Source: Thermoleophilia bacterium (lineage in GTDB: Bacteria > Actinomycetota > Thermoleophilia > RBG-16-64-13). Taken from it: DNA of 64,000 nucleotides. The notes beneath the pieces are model-generated. The model made no database searches, was not told the origin of the DNA, and saw only the letters and a program-made list of their open reading frames with translations. Where the stretch lies: NCBI GenBank assembly GCA_027493445.1, contig JAOSKU010000001.1, forward strand, positions 4,537,373-4,601,372, in the 5' to 3' direction. This document shows, piece by piece, positions 35,747 to 45,153 of this stretch. Positions within the stretch are counted from its first letter, which is position 1. Every line of letters starts with the position of its first letter. Both the position numbers and the translations under genes were made by a program.

Positions 35747-36004
35747 ATGAGGACGACTGTGAGCATACCTGACCAACTTTTGGCGGAGGCGAAGCGGGTA
35801 GCGGCGGCCACGGGGCGCACTCTCAGCCAAGTGGTGGAGGACGCTCTGCGGGAGTCCTTCACCCGACATGATCAACCCGAGCGTCATCCTTTCCGCATGC
35901 CCACCTTCTGCGGCCGGGGAGTCCTGCCGGGGGTGGATCTGGACGATTCCGCGGGGCTGCAGGACCTGATGGACCAGACCGCGGGCCTCGACCGGTTGCG
36001 GTAG
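35747..36004 (+). CDS. ribbon-helix-helix (VapB/CopG-type) antitoxin
   Basis: Protein of 85 aa: the RHH DNA-binding domain MRTTVSIPDQLLAEAKRVAA plus TLSQVVEDALRESF, then a Pro-rich toxin-binding tail. It precedes the PIN gene by 9 bp. It should neutralise that toxin and repress the pair. Confidence 0.87.
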   Translation: MRTTVSIPDQLLAEAKRVAAATGRTLSQVVEDALRESFTRHDQPERHPFRMPTFCGRGVLPGVDLDDSAGLQDLMDQTAGLDRLR

Positions 36005-36013
36005 GGAGCGGAG

Positions 36014-36445
36014 ATGCTCCTCCTTGATGTCAACATTCTCGTCTACGCCCACCGCGAAGACGCGCCCGGTCACGAGGCCTTTCGGCGCTGGCTGGAGGAG
36101 ACCATCGCGGCGGATGCCGCATTCGCCGTTCCGGAGCTGGTGCTGAGCGGCTTCCTGCGAGTAGTGACGCATCCGCGCATCTTCGCTCCCCCGACTCCGC
36201 TCGACGAGGCCCTATTGGCAGTCGAGGCACTGCGCGCTCAACCGAACTACCTGAGCATTGCGCCTGGCCCACGGCATTGGGATCTCTTCGTCCGTCTGTG
36301 CCGGACCGCGAACGCGAAGGGCCCTCTCGTGCCGGACGCGTACCTGGCCGCATTGGCCATCGAGTCGGGTAGTGAATGGATCACGACCGATCGGGATTTC
36401 GCCCGCTTCCCGGACCTGCACTGGCGCCATCCGCTGCAGAGCTAG
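36014..36445 (+). CDS. PIN-domain toxin, VapC family
   Basis: Protein of 143 aa with the acidic PIN residues in LLLDVNILVYAHRED, the central Glu in VPELVLSGFLRV, PDAYLAALAIESG and TTDRDFARFP. It is an RNase toxin paired with the RHH antitoxin directly upstream. Confidence 0.88.
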   Translation: MLLLDVNILVYAHREDAPGHEAFRRWLEETIAADAAFAVPELVLSGFLRVVTHPRIFAPPTPLDEALLAVEALRAQPNYLSIAPGPRHWDLFVRLCRTANAKGPLVPDAYLAALAIESGSEWITTDRDFARFPDLHWRHPLQS

Positions 36446-36503
36446 GGCAGGCGGAGCCCCCCTGTCGTTGCGCGCAACACGAAACAAGGGCTCGGGAAAT
36501 GAT

Positions 36504-36523
36504 AGAATACGAACACGTATTCT
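36504..36523. promoter_or_regulatory. inverted repeat before the second AbrB/PIN pair
   Basis: AGAATACG (36504-36511) and CGTATTCT (36516-36523) are exact inverted repeats around AACA, 62 bp before the antitoxin start. A likely operator for autoregulation. Confidence 0.5.
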
Positions 36524-36585
36524 TACCAGATCGCAGCGCCCTCGACGGGACAAGGCGGCGGCGGCCGGGCGAGAGGAGTCGATCG

Positions 36586-36801
36586 ATGCGCGTGACCGAG
36601 CGAGGACAGGTGACCATCCCGAAGAGCATCCGTGAACGCTTCGGCTTCAAACCGGAGACCGAGGTCGAGTTCGTCGTGAGAGAGGGTGCAGTCGTGCTCG
36701 TGCACCGTGGTGGCGCGCGCACAGAGGCCGTGCGTCGCCTCTACGGGCAGAAGAGCTTCGGTGCCACCACCGACGAGCTCATGAAGCTGCTCCGCCAGTG
36801 A
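36586..36801 (+). CDS. AbrB/SpoVT-type antitoxin
   Basis: Protein of 71 aa beginning MRVTERGQVTIPKSIRERFG, the classical AbrB hairpin, with a C-terminal helix. The start at 36586 has GAGAGGAG upstream. Its stop overlaps the GTG start of the PIN gene by 4 bp, so they form a translationally coupled toxin-antitoxin pair. Confidence 0.88.
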   Translation: MRVTERGQVTIPKSIRERFGFKPETEVEFVVREGAVVLVHRGGARTEAVRRLYGQKSFGATTDELMKLLRQ

Positions 36802-37262
36802 AAGAGTGGTTGGTGGACACCAACGTGATCCTCGACGTTCTCGGAGCGGATCCCGAGTTCGGAGACCGGTCTCGGCTCGTCCTGGAGGAGACTGCAGAGA
36901 CGGGGACCCTTGTTGTCAACCCGGTGATCTTCGCGGAGGTGGGAGCGTTCGTCGATTCCATCGAGGAGCTCGACGAACTCGTACCTGAGAGCCTCTTCCG
37001 CCGCGATGCGATCCCGTGGACAGCCGCGTTTCTCGCGGGCCGGGCCTTCAATGCCTACCGGCGTGCCGGCGGCCCGCGGGAGCGTATGCTGGCGGACTTC
37101 ATGATTGGGGCGCATGCGGCGGTGGCGGGTTTCAGTTTGATCACCAGGGACCGTGGCTACGGGCGCTACTTCCGGATCGAGGTGCTCGATCCAGCTGACT
37201 TCACCCCCCTTTCTCCGTATGAGGAGGTGCTGTGCTGGCGGCTATCTGAGGCGCTTTCGTGA
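36798..37262 (+). CDS. PIN-domain toxin
   Basis: Protein of 154 aa with a GTG start. The N-terminal acidic Asp is in WLVDTNVILDVLG, the Glu in VIFAEVGAF, then ADFMIGAHAAV and TRDRGYGRYF. It is an RNase toxin of the AbrB-partnered PIN group. Confidence 0.87.
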   Translation: MKEWLVDTNVILDVLGADPEFGDRSRLVLEETAETGTLVVNPVIFAEVGAFVDSIEELDELVPESLFRRDAIPWTAAFLAGRAFNAYRRAGGPRERMLADFMIGAHAAVAGFSLITRDRGYGRYFRIEVLDPADFTPLSPYEEVLCWRLSEALS

Positions 37263-37278
37263 GCTCGAGCATACGTAT

Positions 37279-37371
37279 CTCGCCCAAGTCGCGCGGTCGA
37301 AGGGCGAGTCTGTCAGTTCGTTCGATCAGGATTTCGCGCGTCTCGGGGTGGAGTGGGTGCTGCCCGGCTGA
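37279..37371 (+). pseudogene. C-terminal PIN-domain remnant
   Basis: A short frame ends LAQVARSKGESVSSFDQDFA, then RLGVEWVLPG and a stop. This matches the last strand-helix-strand of PIN toxins (SFDxDF). The N-terminal catalytic part is missing. Confidence 0.5.
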
Positions 37372-37446
37372 CGTTGCGTTGGAGGGATGCTCGCGAGCAC
37401 TCGCCCATCGCGGTCTGATGACGAAGCGTCACTATGAAACGAGTTC

Positions 37447-38262
37447 TTACCCCACCTTCTTCGGAATACCCGCCGTCCCCGCCCCAGGCGGCCGTGCGCG
37501 CTCGTCGGCGGTGCCTAGGCCGTAGACCTCCAGCTCCCGGCTGACTCGGGCCTGCTTGCGCTCGGCCACCAGGAGCTTGTGCTCGGCGTAGGTGGGTCGC
37601 TCCTCGATCTGACCGAGGCGCGCGGGACGCCGGCCTGACGTTGCGCCGGCACGCCCTTCGGGGTTTTCGCCCGCCCGCCGCCCCATCTTTGCCAGCACTT
37701 CCTCCAGGTCCCGGATCTCCTCCACCACGATGGCGAGGCCCCGCTTACGGTTGTTCTGCAGGCGGCCACGAACGAGGAAGTAGGTGGCCCGGGCCACCAC
37801 CGGGGCGTACTTGGCGAGCTTCGGCTCGAAGACCACGCACTCGAAGAGGCCGTAGGCGTCCTCCAGGGTCAAGAACATGGTCCTGCGGCCGGAGCGCATC
37901 CAGGGGTTCTGGGCCCGCTCGTAGACCCCGGCCACCAGCACGGGCACCTCGTCGCCCAGGGCGGGGAGGGCGTAGCTCGGGGTGACACCCAAGGCCGCAA
38001 GCTGCTCCTCGTAGAGCTCGAGGGGGTGACAGGTGACGGTGAGGCCCAAAAGCTCGAGCTCCACCCGCACCCGGCCCTCCACCGACCACTCCCGAGCCAG
38101 ACCGGAGCTCTGCGGCTGGGAGAAGAAGGCCCGCAGCTGTCCTCGGCGCCGGCCGTTGCCGCTCGCGAGGGCGTCCAGGCGGTCGTGCAGCAGGGGCAGG
38201 CGCCAGAGGAGCTCGGTACGGTCGGGCTCCAGGAAGTCGAAGGCGCCCACTCGGATCAGGTT
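37447..38262 (-). pseudogene. dnaE: 3' fragment of DNA polymerase III alpha (DnaE/DnaE2 type)
   Basis: About 270 C-terminal residues remain: ENLIRVGAFDFLEPDRTELL, LLGLTVTCHPLELYEEQL, and an OB-fold with TMFLTLEDAYGLFECVVFEP. In-frame similarity stops at ~38262, where a TGA precedes, so ~75% of a normal DnaE is missing. The length of the tail and its motifs fit the error-prone DnaE2-like branch. It cannot be a working polymerase. The lost 5' part is not in the window. Confidence 0.75.
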
Positions 38263-38359
38263 CTCGGACGGTCACATGGCTGCTTGTCAGTGTGCATCAC
38301 GAATGCGGGTACTAGCGGCGGCCACGGCGCGGGAGCCGAGGTTCCGCGGTGGAGGGCCA

Positions 38360-38388
38360 TTGACCGGTGATGAGTAGTATGATACAAG
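38360..38388 (+). promoter_or_regulatory. possible promoter of the XRE-cupin regulator
   Basis: TTGACC (38360-38365) and TACAAG (38383-38388) are 17 bp apart in an unusually AT-rich stretch that also holds TATACT and TATAGT. The exact -10 is uncertain. Confidence 0.35.
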
Positions 38389-38449
38389 GAATATATACTA
38401 TAGTACGTATCAGCGAGGACCCCCATGGGGCTGGCCGGGAAAGGAGTGG

Positions 38450-39040
38450 TTGACTTTGGCGGAGGACCTTTCGATAGACATCGGACGGAAGATACGCGAA
38501 ACACGGAAGGCGGCGGGCTTGTCCATCAGTTCATTGGCGGAGCTCGCGGAGCTCTCTCCGGCAGCCGTCCAGAAGATCGAGACGAATCGCATGGTTCCCA
38601 CCATCGTGTCTCTGATGAAGATCTCTCGAGCCCTGGGCCGGTCGGTCGGTTTCTTCGTCGAGGACGGCGATCCGGCTCGCCGGGTGGCGTTGGTGAGGAG
38701 TGGCGAGAGACGGAGCTTCTATTCCGAAGCGTCCAAATGCAGGCAGGAGTTCATAGCCGGTGATCTGAGCGGGGGAATCCTGGAAGGAGGTGTCTTTACC
38801 GCGGACCCGGGTGGCGGTAGCGGGGAGGCGCCGAACTCCCACCCGGGCGAGGAGATCGTTCTTTGCATGGCCGGCGGGATACATGTGGAGGTGGGGGACC
38901 AGGTGCACCGGCTCGAGCCGGGCGATTCCCTCCATTTCAAGTCCGACCTCCCGCACCGGTGGACCAACCCCGGCTCGAGTCCGGCGGAGGTGTTGTGGAT
39001 CTACACGGAAGATGGCGCAGGTCGCCCAGCTCAGTCGTGA
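38450..39040 (+). CDS. XRE-family regulator with C-terminal cupin
   Basis: About 196 aa. The helix-turn-helix is in GRKIRETRKAAGLSISSLAE with LSPAAVQKIETNRMVPTI. The cupin half has HPGEEIVLCMAGGIHVEVGD and LEPGDSLHFKSDLPHRWTNP. The start is a TTG, at 38450 or more likely 38456, which is 9 bp after AAGGAG. Such proteins sense a small ligand. It lies 87 bp before the AOR gene on the same strand and is the obvious candidate regulator of the AOR-Hdr genes. Confidence 0.85.
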   Translation: MTLAEDLSIDIGRKIRETRKAAGLSISSLAELAELSPAAVQKIETNRMVPTIVSLMKISRALGRSVGFFVEDGDPARRVALVRSGERRSFYSEASKCRQEFIAGDLSGGILEGGVFTADPGGGSGEAPNSHPGEEIVLCMAGGIHVEVGDQVHRLEPGDSLHFKSDLPHRWTNPGSSPAEVLWIYTEDGAGRPAQS

Positions 39041-39127
39041 TGCACTGAACCTATGGCGGTTCACTGGCGGCGGCCTGAGGCACAGAATGGCGTTCATGCT
39101 AGGTTCGCCTGAGGGGGTTGTACGACG

Positions 39128-41092
39128 ATGGTCTTCGGATGGGCGGGTAAGGACATTGAGGTCGATCTCACTCAAGGAACAGTAGAGAGAGTGAGCCATG
39201 ACCGGGACTTGTACGAAAGCTGTTTGGGGGGCAAGGGGGTCGCCACCAAGATCCTCTGGGATAGGGTCACTCCCGATGTCACCCCCTTCTCTCCGGATAA
39301 CCTGTTGGTCATCGGAGCCGGTACTTTAGACGGCACCATCGTTCCCGGGGCGAACCGGACCTCTATCGCCTTCAAATCGCCCCTGACTGGCTTCTTCGGG
39401 CTCTCAGTGCTGGGAGGGTACTTCGGCCCTGAGCTCAAGAACGCAGGTTACGACACGATCGTGATCTCTGGGAAGTCCCCCACTCCTGTCTATCTTTGGA
39501 TCACCAATGACACAGTCGAACTGCGCGATGCCGGCCATCTGTGGGGCAAGGACACCCAAGAGACGCAGACGATCCTGCGGAACGAGCTGAATCCGCGCGC
39601 CCAGATGCTCTGCATAGGCCCCGCTGGAGAGCACAAGGTGTTGGCGGCCAGCATCGAGCACTCCATGGGTATCAGCGCCAGCCGTCGAGGATCGGGAACG
39701 GTCATGGGGGACAAGCAGCTCAAGGCCGTCGCGGTCTATGGCGCCAAGGACCTTCGAATGGCCCGGCCCGCGGAGCTGTTCGACCTGTGCCGTCAGATCG
39801 ACGGACGCCGAGACTACCTCGCGGAGCATTGGAAGACGTTCCCTATTCTCGATCCGACGTACCACCTTCCCATGGGGGCATACGGGAACTTCCGAGACGA
39901 TGCTCCCCCCCTTGTGTACGAGGTCCTCGAGCACGCCGAGGAGTTGGGCCGGTCGATGAAGCCGTTGATGGTCCGGCGAGTGGGCTGCTACAACTGCTCG
40001 ATGCAATGTAAGCAAGTGCAGTTGACCGCCGACGGTAGGTACTGCGGCCTCAAGTGTTCTGCGCATACGCGACCGATGATCGCGGCGCAGGTCTTCGACG
40101 GCGACTTCAACATGGAGTTCTACAATCTCTGCGAGAAGTGGGGGATGGATAGCCTTTCGGTTGAGGCCGTCGTCGCATTGATGGTCGACTTGTATGAGAA
40201 GGACATCCTGACCAAAGCCGACACTGATGGCATGCACTTGGAGTTCGGCAACGCGGAGGTCGCACTGACACTGGTGCGGAAGATGGCGTTCCGGGAGGGA
40301 CTCATCGGCGATCTCATGGGAGACGGTGCCTTTCGGGCCGTCCGGCGTATCGGCAAGGGTGCGGAGCGGTACGCCGTGACCACGAAGAAGCTTGAGTGCC
40401 GGCACGATTATCTGTTCAGTCCGGGGGACGCGTTGGCAGAAGCGATCTCGGACTGTGCGGATCATCACAAGTACCACAGTGAAGTGATGATGCCCCCGTA
40501 CTTCCCCTGGACGCAGGAGAAGAGGCACGAGTACCTCAAGTCGGGATTCTGGCAACACCCCAGGGAACTCGAGGAATACTTCCCTAACCGGGACGGGCGA
40601 GGCGATCCCGAAGCCCTCTGCCAGTGGACGAACTATATCGATGAATGCCATGGTCTGCGCGATTCGATCGGCTTGTGCGCCTGGGTGTCGGAATGGCTGG
40701 AGTATCCGCCGATCAGCGGCGTCGGTATGTTCGCGCAGCTGGTCTCTCACTCCACCGGTATGGATGTCGACGAGGCTGGGATCCGAGTCATAGCGCAGAG
40801 GATCCAGACACTTGTGAGGTGCTACAACATCCGGGAGGGGCTGACAAGAGCCGACGACCGCATCCCGGAATTCCACTTTGAGATGAAGCCGGCGAAGTAT
40901 CTGAAGGGCTTCTACGGTGAGAGCTATGACACCCTGGATAGGGACGTGTTCGATCGGTGGGTTCAGCGGTTCTATGAGCTGAAGGGGTGGGATAAGGAAG
41001 GCGTCCCAACGAATGAGACGCTTGAGCGTCTTGGATTAGGCTATGTGGGCCGAACGATTCAACGTGAGGGCGTCGTTCCTGCGGAGTCCTAA
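39128..41092 (+). CDS. tungsten aldehyde:ferredoxin oxidoreductase family, BamB-like
   Basis: Protein of 654 aa, normal for the AOR family. The N-terminal domain has LGGKGVATKILWDRV and the pterin-binding GPAGEHKVLAASIEHSMGIS, RRGSGTVMGDKQLKA. The 4Fe-4S ligands are CYNCSMQC plus a distal Cys in RDSIGLCAW. It binds a tungstopterin and one cluster. With the Fe-S subunit and Hdr genes behind it, it resembles the BamB active-site subunit of class II benzoyl-CoA reductase. An ordinary aldehyde oxidoreductase coupled to Hdr is the alternative. The substrate cannot be decided here. Confidence 0.9.
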   Translation: MVFGWAGKDIEVDLTQGTVERVSHDRDLYESCLGGKGVATKILWDRVTPDVTPFSPDNLLVIGAGTLDGTIVPGANRTSIAFKSPLTGFFGLSVLGGYFGPELKNAGYDTIVISGKSPTPVYLWITNDTVELRDAGHLWGKDTQETQTILRNELNPRAQMLCIGPAGEHKVLAASIEHSMGISASRRGSGTVMGDKQLKAVAVYGAKDLRMARPAELFDLCRQIDGRRDYLAEHWKTFPILDPTYHLPMGAYGNFRDDAPPLVYEVLEHAEELGRSMKPLMVRRVGCYNCSMQCKQVQLTADGRYCGLKCSAHTRPMIAAQVFDGDFNMEFYNLCEKWGMDSLSVEAVVALMVDLYEKDILTKADTDGMHLEFGNAEVALTLVRKMAFREGLIGDLMGDGAFRAVRRIGKGAERYAVTTKKLECRHDYLFSPGDALAEAISDCADHHKYHSEVMMPPYFPWTQEKRHEYLKSGFWQHPRELEEYFPNRDGRGDPEALCQWTNYIDECHGLRDSIGLCAWVSEWLEYPPISGVGMFAQLVSHSTGMDVDEAGIRVIAQRIQTLVRCYNIREGLTRADDRIPEFHFEMKPAKYLKGFYGESYDTLDRDVFDRWVQRFYELKGWDKEGVPTNETLERLGLGYVGRTIQREGVVPAES

Positions 41093-41116
41093 CCGACAGG
41101 TACACGCCAGGGGCGG

Positions 41117-41592
41117 ATGACCATGGAAAGAAAGAGACGCATCCGATACATAAAGGTCGACGTAGATAAGTGCAACGGTTGCCGGATGTGCGAATCCATC
41201 TGCGCCGCCTACCATTCGGATCCCGTGTTTAGCATCGCGAATCAGAAGAGGTCGCGAATCAGGGTAGTGTGGCGCGAAGATGATGATGTGTACATCCCCA
41301 TAAGAGCCGGCAAGCCGACGGACGTCGAGTGTATCGGAAGGATGAAGACGACAGTAAGAGGCAAGGATTACGACGAGTGCTCGTTCTGTCGTCACATCTG
41401 TCCCTCGCGTGACCTGTTCTTCCAACCGGGTACCGGCCTCCCACTCGAGTGCGACATGTGTGGGGAGCCAGGGCCGGAGGGGGACCCTTGTGTGTCCAGT
41501 GGTGTCATTCCGACGCGCTGCTGTACGAGGAGAAGGAAGTCGTCGAGGAGATCGAAGAAACGGAAGAGGATTCAGAAGTCGAGGTGCTGTGA
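41117..41592 (+). CDS. 4Fe-4S ferredoxin-like subunit, BamC/AOR-partner type, one frameshift
   Basis: The N-terminal [20 protein letters not shown] and central [33 protein letters not shown] are cluster-binding Cys groups. After that the frame must shift at 41485-41487 (three C, four needed) to read [20 protein letters not shown] with two more Cys and an acidic tail ending at 41592. The repaired protein is about 158 aa. It should pass electrons between the AOR subunit and HdrA. Its stop overlaps the hdrA start (TGATG). Confidence 0.85.
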
Positions 41593-44500
41593 TGTTCGAG
41601 GAATCGGCGGGACCGGTGGGGGCGGTACTGGTAGTGGGGGGCGGCATCAGTGGGGTCCAGGCCGCTCTTGACTTGGCCTCGACGGGCCTCAAGGTCTACC
41701 TGGTCGAGAAATCCCCCATGATCGGGGGAAGATGGCGCGGCTCGACAAGACCTTCCCCACGCTGGACTGCTCACTCTGAATCCTCGCCCCCAAGATGGCG
41801 GATGCCGGTCGGCATCCAAACATACGGATACTCACCAACACGGAGGTGGTATCGGTCGAGGGTGATGCGGGCGACTTCACTGTCAAGGTCTCTCGTGCAC
41901 CTCGGTACGTGGACGAGGATATGTGCACCGGTTGCCGGACCTGTTCGAGGTATTGCCCCTATACCGTGCAGAACCCCTTCGACGAGAATCTCGGCAAGGC
42001 GAAGGCCATCGACATCTGGTGTCCGCAGGCTGTGCCCAACGTCAGCACGATCGACCGGGAGTCGTGCCTGTTCTTTGAGAAGAAGTGCAAGATCTGCGCC
42101 GCCGTGTGCGAAGCGCGGGCTATCGACTTCTCCCAAAGGAAGAAGCTCGGTGTCATGCGCGTCGGCGCGATCGTCGTGACCGCCGGATACGAGGTCTTCG
42201 ATGCCAAGGGCGTAGGTGCCTACGGGTACGGGAGACTCCGGAATGTCGTCAATGCGCTGGAAATGGAACGACTCCTGAACGCGTCGGGTCCCTTCGCGGG
42301 AGAGGTGCTCCGCCCGTCGGACGGCAGTGTACCCAAGAAGATCGCATGGCTCCAGTGTGTCGGCTCCCGCGACGCGAGGACGGGGCAGAACTACTGCTCC
42401 GCGGTCTGCTGCACCTACGCCGTGAAACAGATGATGCTTGTGAAGACTCACTATCCCGAGTCGGAGGCGGCCGTCTTCCACAGCGATATCCGAACGTATG
42501 GCAAGGGCTTTGAAGATTTCTATGATCGCGCTTCGAGAATGAATGGTGTTCGGTTCATTCGGCGCCGGATATCTTCAGTCAAGGAAAGAAAGAGCAACAA
42601 CAACTTGCTGCTGACCTACGTCGGCGATGACCGTACCGTGCATGAGGACGAGTACGAGATGGTCGTTCTCTCGGTTGGCATGCGTGCCTCGGAGAGCCAG
42701 AGGCGTCTTGCCATGGTAATGGGGCTTGAAGTCGACGAGTACGGCTTTTGCAGCAGCGCTCGCCGGTCGATCGACGGGGGAACGGGCCGACCGGGTATCT
42801 TCCCCGCGGCGACCTTCACCGGCCCGATGGACATCCCCGACGCGATCAGCTCGGCCGGCGCCGCGGCCGCGGCCGCCGCACGGCTGCTTTCCGGCCGGAG
42901 ATGGACGCTGACAAGAGAGAAGTCGTACCCGGAAGAGAGAGCGGTAGAGGCGGAGGACCCTCGAGTTGGCGTGTTCGTCTGTCACTGCGGCACCAACATC
43001 GCCGGGGTCGCCGACGTCGCCGGTATCGCCGAGTACGCCAGGACTCTTGACGGCGTCGTCCATAGTGAGCACCAATCGCTGTCCTGCAGCTCGGATTCCC
43101 AACGGAAGATCGCCGAAGTGGTACGCGAGAAGGGGCTGAACCGGGTGGTCGTTGCCGCCTGCAGCCCGTCGCTGCATGAACCGACCTTCCGTGAGGCGCT
43201 ACGCGAGGCGGGGCTGAATCCGTACCTCCTGGCGATGGCGAACATCCGCGAGCAGTGTACGTGGGTGCACCCTGATACGGTCGGCGCCACCGCGAAGGCT
43301 GCCGACATGGTCGCCATGGCCGTCGCCCGCGCCAGGAATCTGAGTCCCCTGCAAGACGTGGATGTACCCGTCGTCAAACGAGGTTTGGTCCTCGGTGGGG
43401 GGCTGGCTGGAATGCAGGCTGCCTTGTTCCTCGCCGGACAGGGGTTCGAGGCCTGCTTGGTAGAGAAGTCAGGACACCTGGGGGGCGGCCTGAGGCATTC
43501 GTACTACTCGCTCGAGGGAGATGATCTACAGGCGTACGTGGCGGACTTGATACGTGAGATCGAGGAGGAAGACAGGATAACCGTCTTCCTGGGGCATGAG
43601 CTGACGTCGTTCGGCGGCGTCGTCGGCAACTTCCGCAGCACGTTGAGCGGGAACGATCCCGATGGAACCGGTTCAGTCGAGTTGGAGCACGGGATCATCA
43701 TCGTGGCAACGGGGGAGTCCCAGCGAAGCCGACCGAGTACCGCTACGAGGACAGCAGCAGGATCGTCACGCAGCACGAACTCGAAGCGATGATCGCGACC
43801 AACACATTGCCCCATGTGCGGCATGTCGCGATGGTCTCGTGTGTCGGCGCGAGGAACGAGGAGAGATCGTACTGCGGTCGCACGTGTTGCGGAGATATGT
43901 TGAAGAACGCTCTGAAGCTGAAGGAGGTCGATCCGGACGTAGAGGTCTCTCTGTTCTACCGTGACCTGCGCAGTTACGGACTGATGGAGGACTACTATCT
44001 GAAAGCGAGGGAAGTGGGGATAGAGTTCCTGCACTACGAACCAGAGACCAGGCCGCAGCTCGACGTTGAAGGCGATGCGATAGCAGTCAGGTACTACAAC
44101 GATGCCCTCCGGGACCACGAAGAGGCTCGTTGCGACTTGGTAGTGCTGGCAGTGCCGATCGTCCCAGAGGGCAACGAACCACTGTCGCGACTCTTGCGGG
44201 TTCCCCTGACGACGGATGGGTTCTTCATGGAGGCCCACATGAAGCTCCGTCCGTATGACTTTTCCACCGACGGGATGTTCCTGTGTGGCCTGGCTCACTA
44301 CCCAAAGAGCATGCGAGAGGTGATCGACCAGGCGAGAGGTGCTGCCTTGCGGGCGGCGATTATCCTGTCCAAGGACATGGTTCTGTGCAGCGGCGCCGTG
44401 TCGCAGGTGGATGAGAGCAGGTGTACCGGCTGCGGCCTGTGTGCCAAGGCCTGCCCGTACGCCGCGCTCACGATGACCGAGGGAACCGATACGAAGGTCG

Positions 44501-45153
44501 CCGCCGTCACGCAGGCGAAGTGCAAGGGGTGCGGCGTGTGCGGCCCCGCCTGTCCCGTCGACTGCATCACCATCCACCACTCCACCGACAGCCAGATCGA
44601 TGCTGAGATCGACGCTCTGACCGGAGCGCCTCACGAGGTATCGGAACCGCGCATTCTCGCGTTCCTCTGCAACTGGTGCGGAGCAGCGGCGGCCGACAAC
44701 GCTGGGACCTCCCGGATCTCCTATCCCACCGCGATACGACCGATCCGTGTCATGTGCTCCGGGCGCGTCGAGGCAAAGAGCATCTACAAGGCCTTCAGGC
44801 AAGGCATGGACGCGGTGATGATCGTCGGATGCCACGAAGTCGATTGTCACTATGTCTCGGGTATAGGCGAGACGATCCGAAGAGTGCCGTACGTCAAAAA
44901 AGAAGCTTCAAGGAATCGGCATTAGTCCAGACCGGGTCCATCTGGACTATGCGTCGGCAGCGGAAGGTGACAGGTTCGCGAGGATCGTGGAGGGCTTCAC
45001 CGACAAGGTGAGGAAACTGGGTCCCTTGGAGCTCTCCGAAGAGCAGAAGGACAGGCTGCATGCCTTCGAGGAGAAGAGGGCGAGACGGCGGGGGAGCGGC
45101 GGGCGAGCAGGCCGAACTCGCGACTCTCGGAGGGGGGCGATGGTTCCGTCTAG
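41592..45153 (+). CDS. hdrA: double-module HdrA with MvhD tail, predicted selenoprotein; needs frame repairs
   Basis: The first module starts [17 protein letters not shown] (FAD). After repair at G5 41724-41728 it reads [19 protein letters not shown], where relatives have Cys. Then come [13 protein letters not shown] and [10 protein letters not shown]. The second module starts [15 protein letters not shown], with a second FAD motif [15 protein letters not shown]; it is repaired at G5 43711-43715. Two 4Fe-4S motifs ([28 protein letters not shown]) precede an MvhD domain ([15 protein letters not shown]), repaired at A6 44896-44901. An end at 45153 needs one more G near 45088; otherwise MvhD reads into HdrC. 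The total is ~1190 aa. It is a BamE-like flavin bifurcation subunit. Confidence 0.85.
41777..41817 (+). promoter_or_regulatory. selenocysteine TGA codon with SECIS-like hairpin
   Basis: TGA at 41777-41779 is in frame with the downstream HdrA sequence. After 20 nt comes a perfect 7-bp stem GGATGCC (41800-41806) / GGCATCC (41811-41817) closing a GGTC loop. Bacterial SECIS elements lie 16-37 nt after UGA and have a small apical loop with G in the first two positions. This hairpin satisfies both. Confidence 0.8.

Noticed and set aside
41777..41779. The hdrA TGA as a simple nonsense mutation or pseudogene mark.
   Set aside because: It sits exactly at a conserved redox Cys, is followed by a SECIS-type hairpin at the right distance, and the protein motifs around it are intact. 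Sequencing error of this base cannot be excluded without reads.
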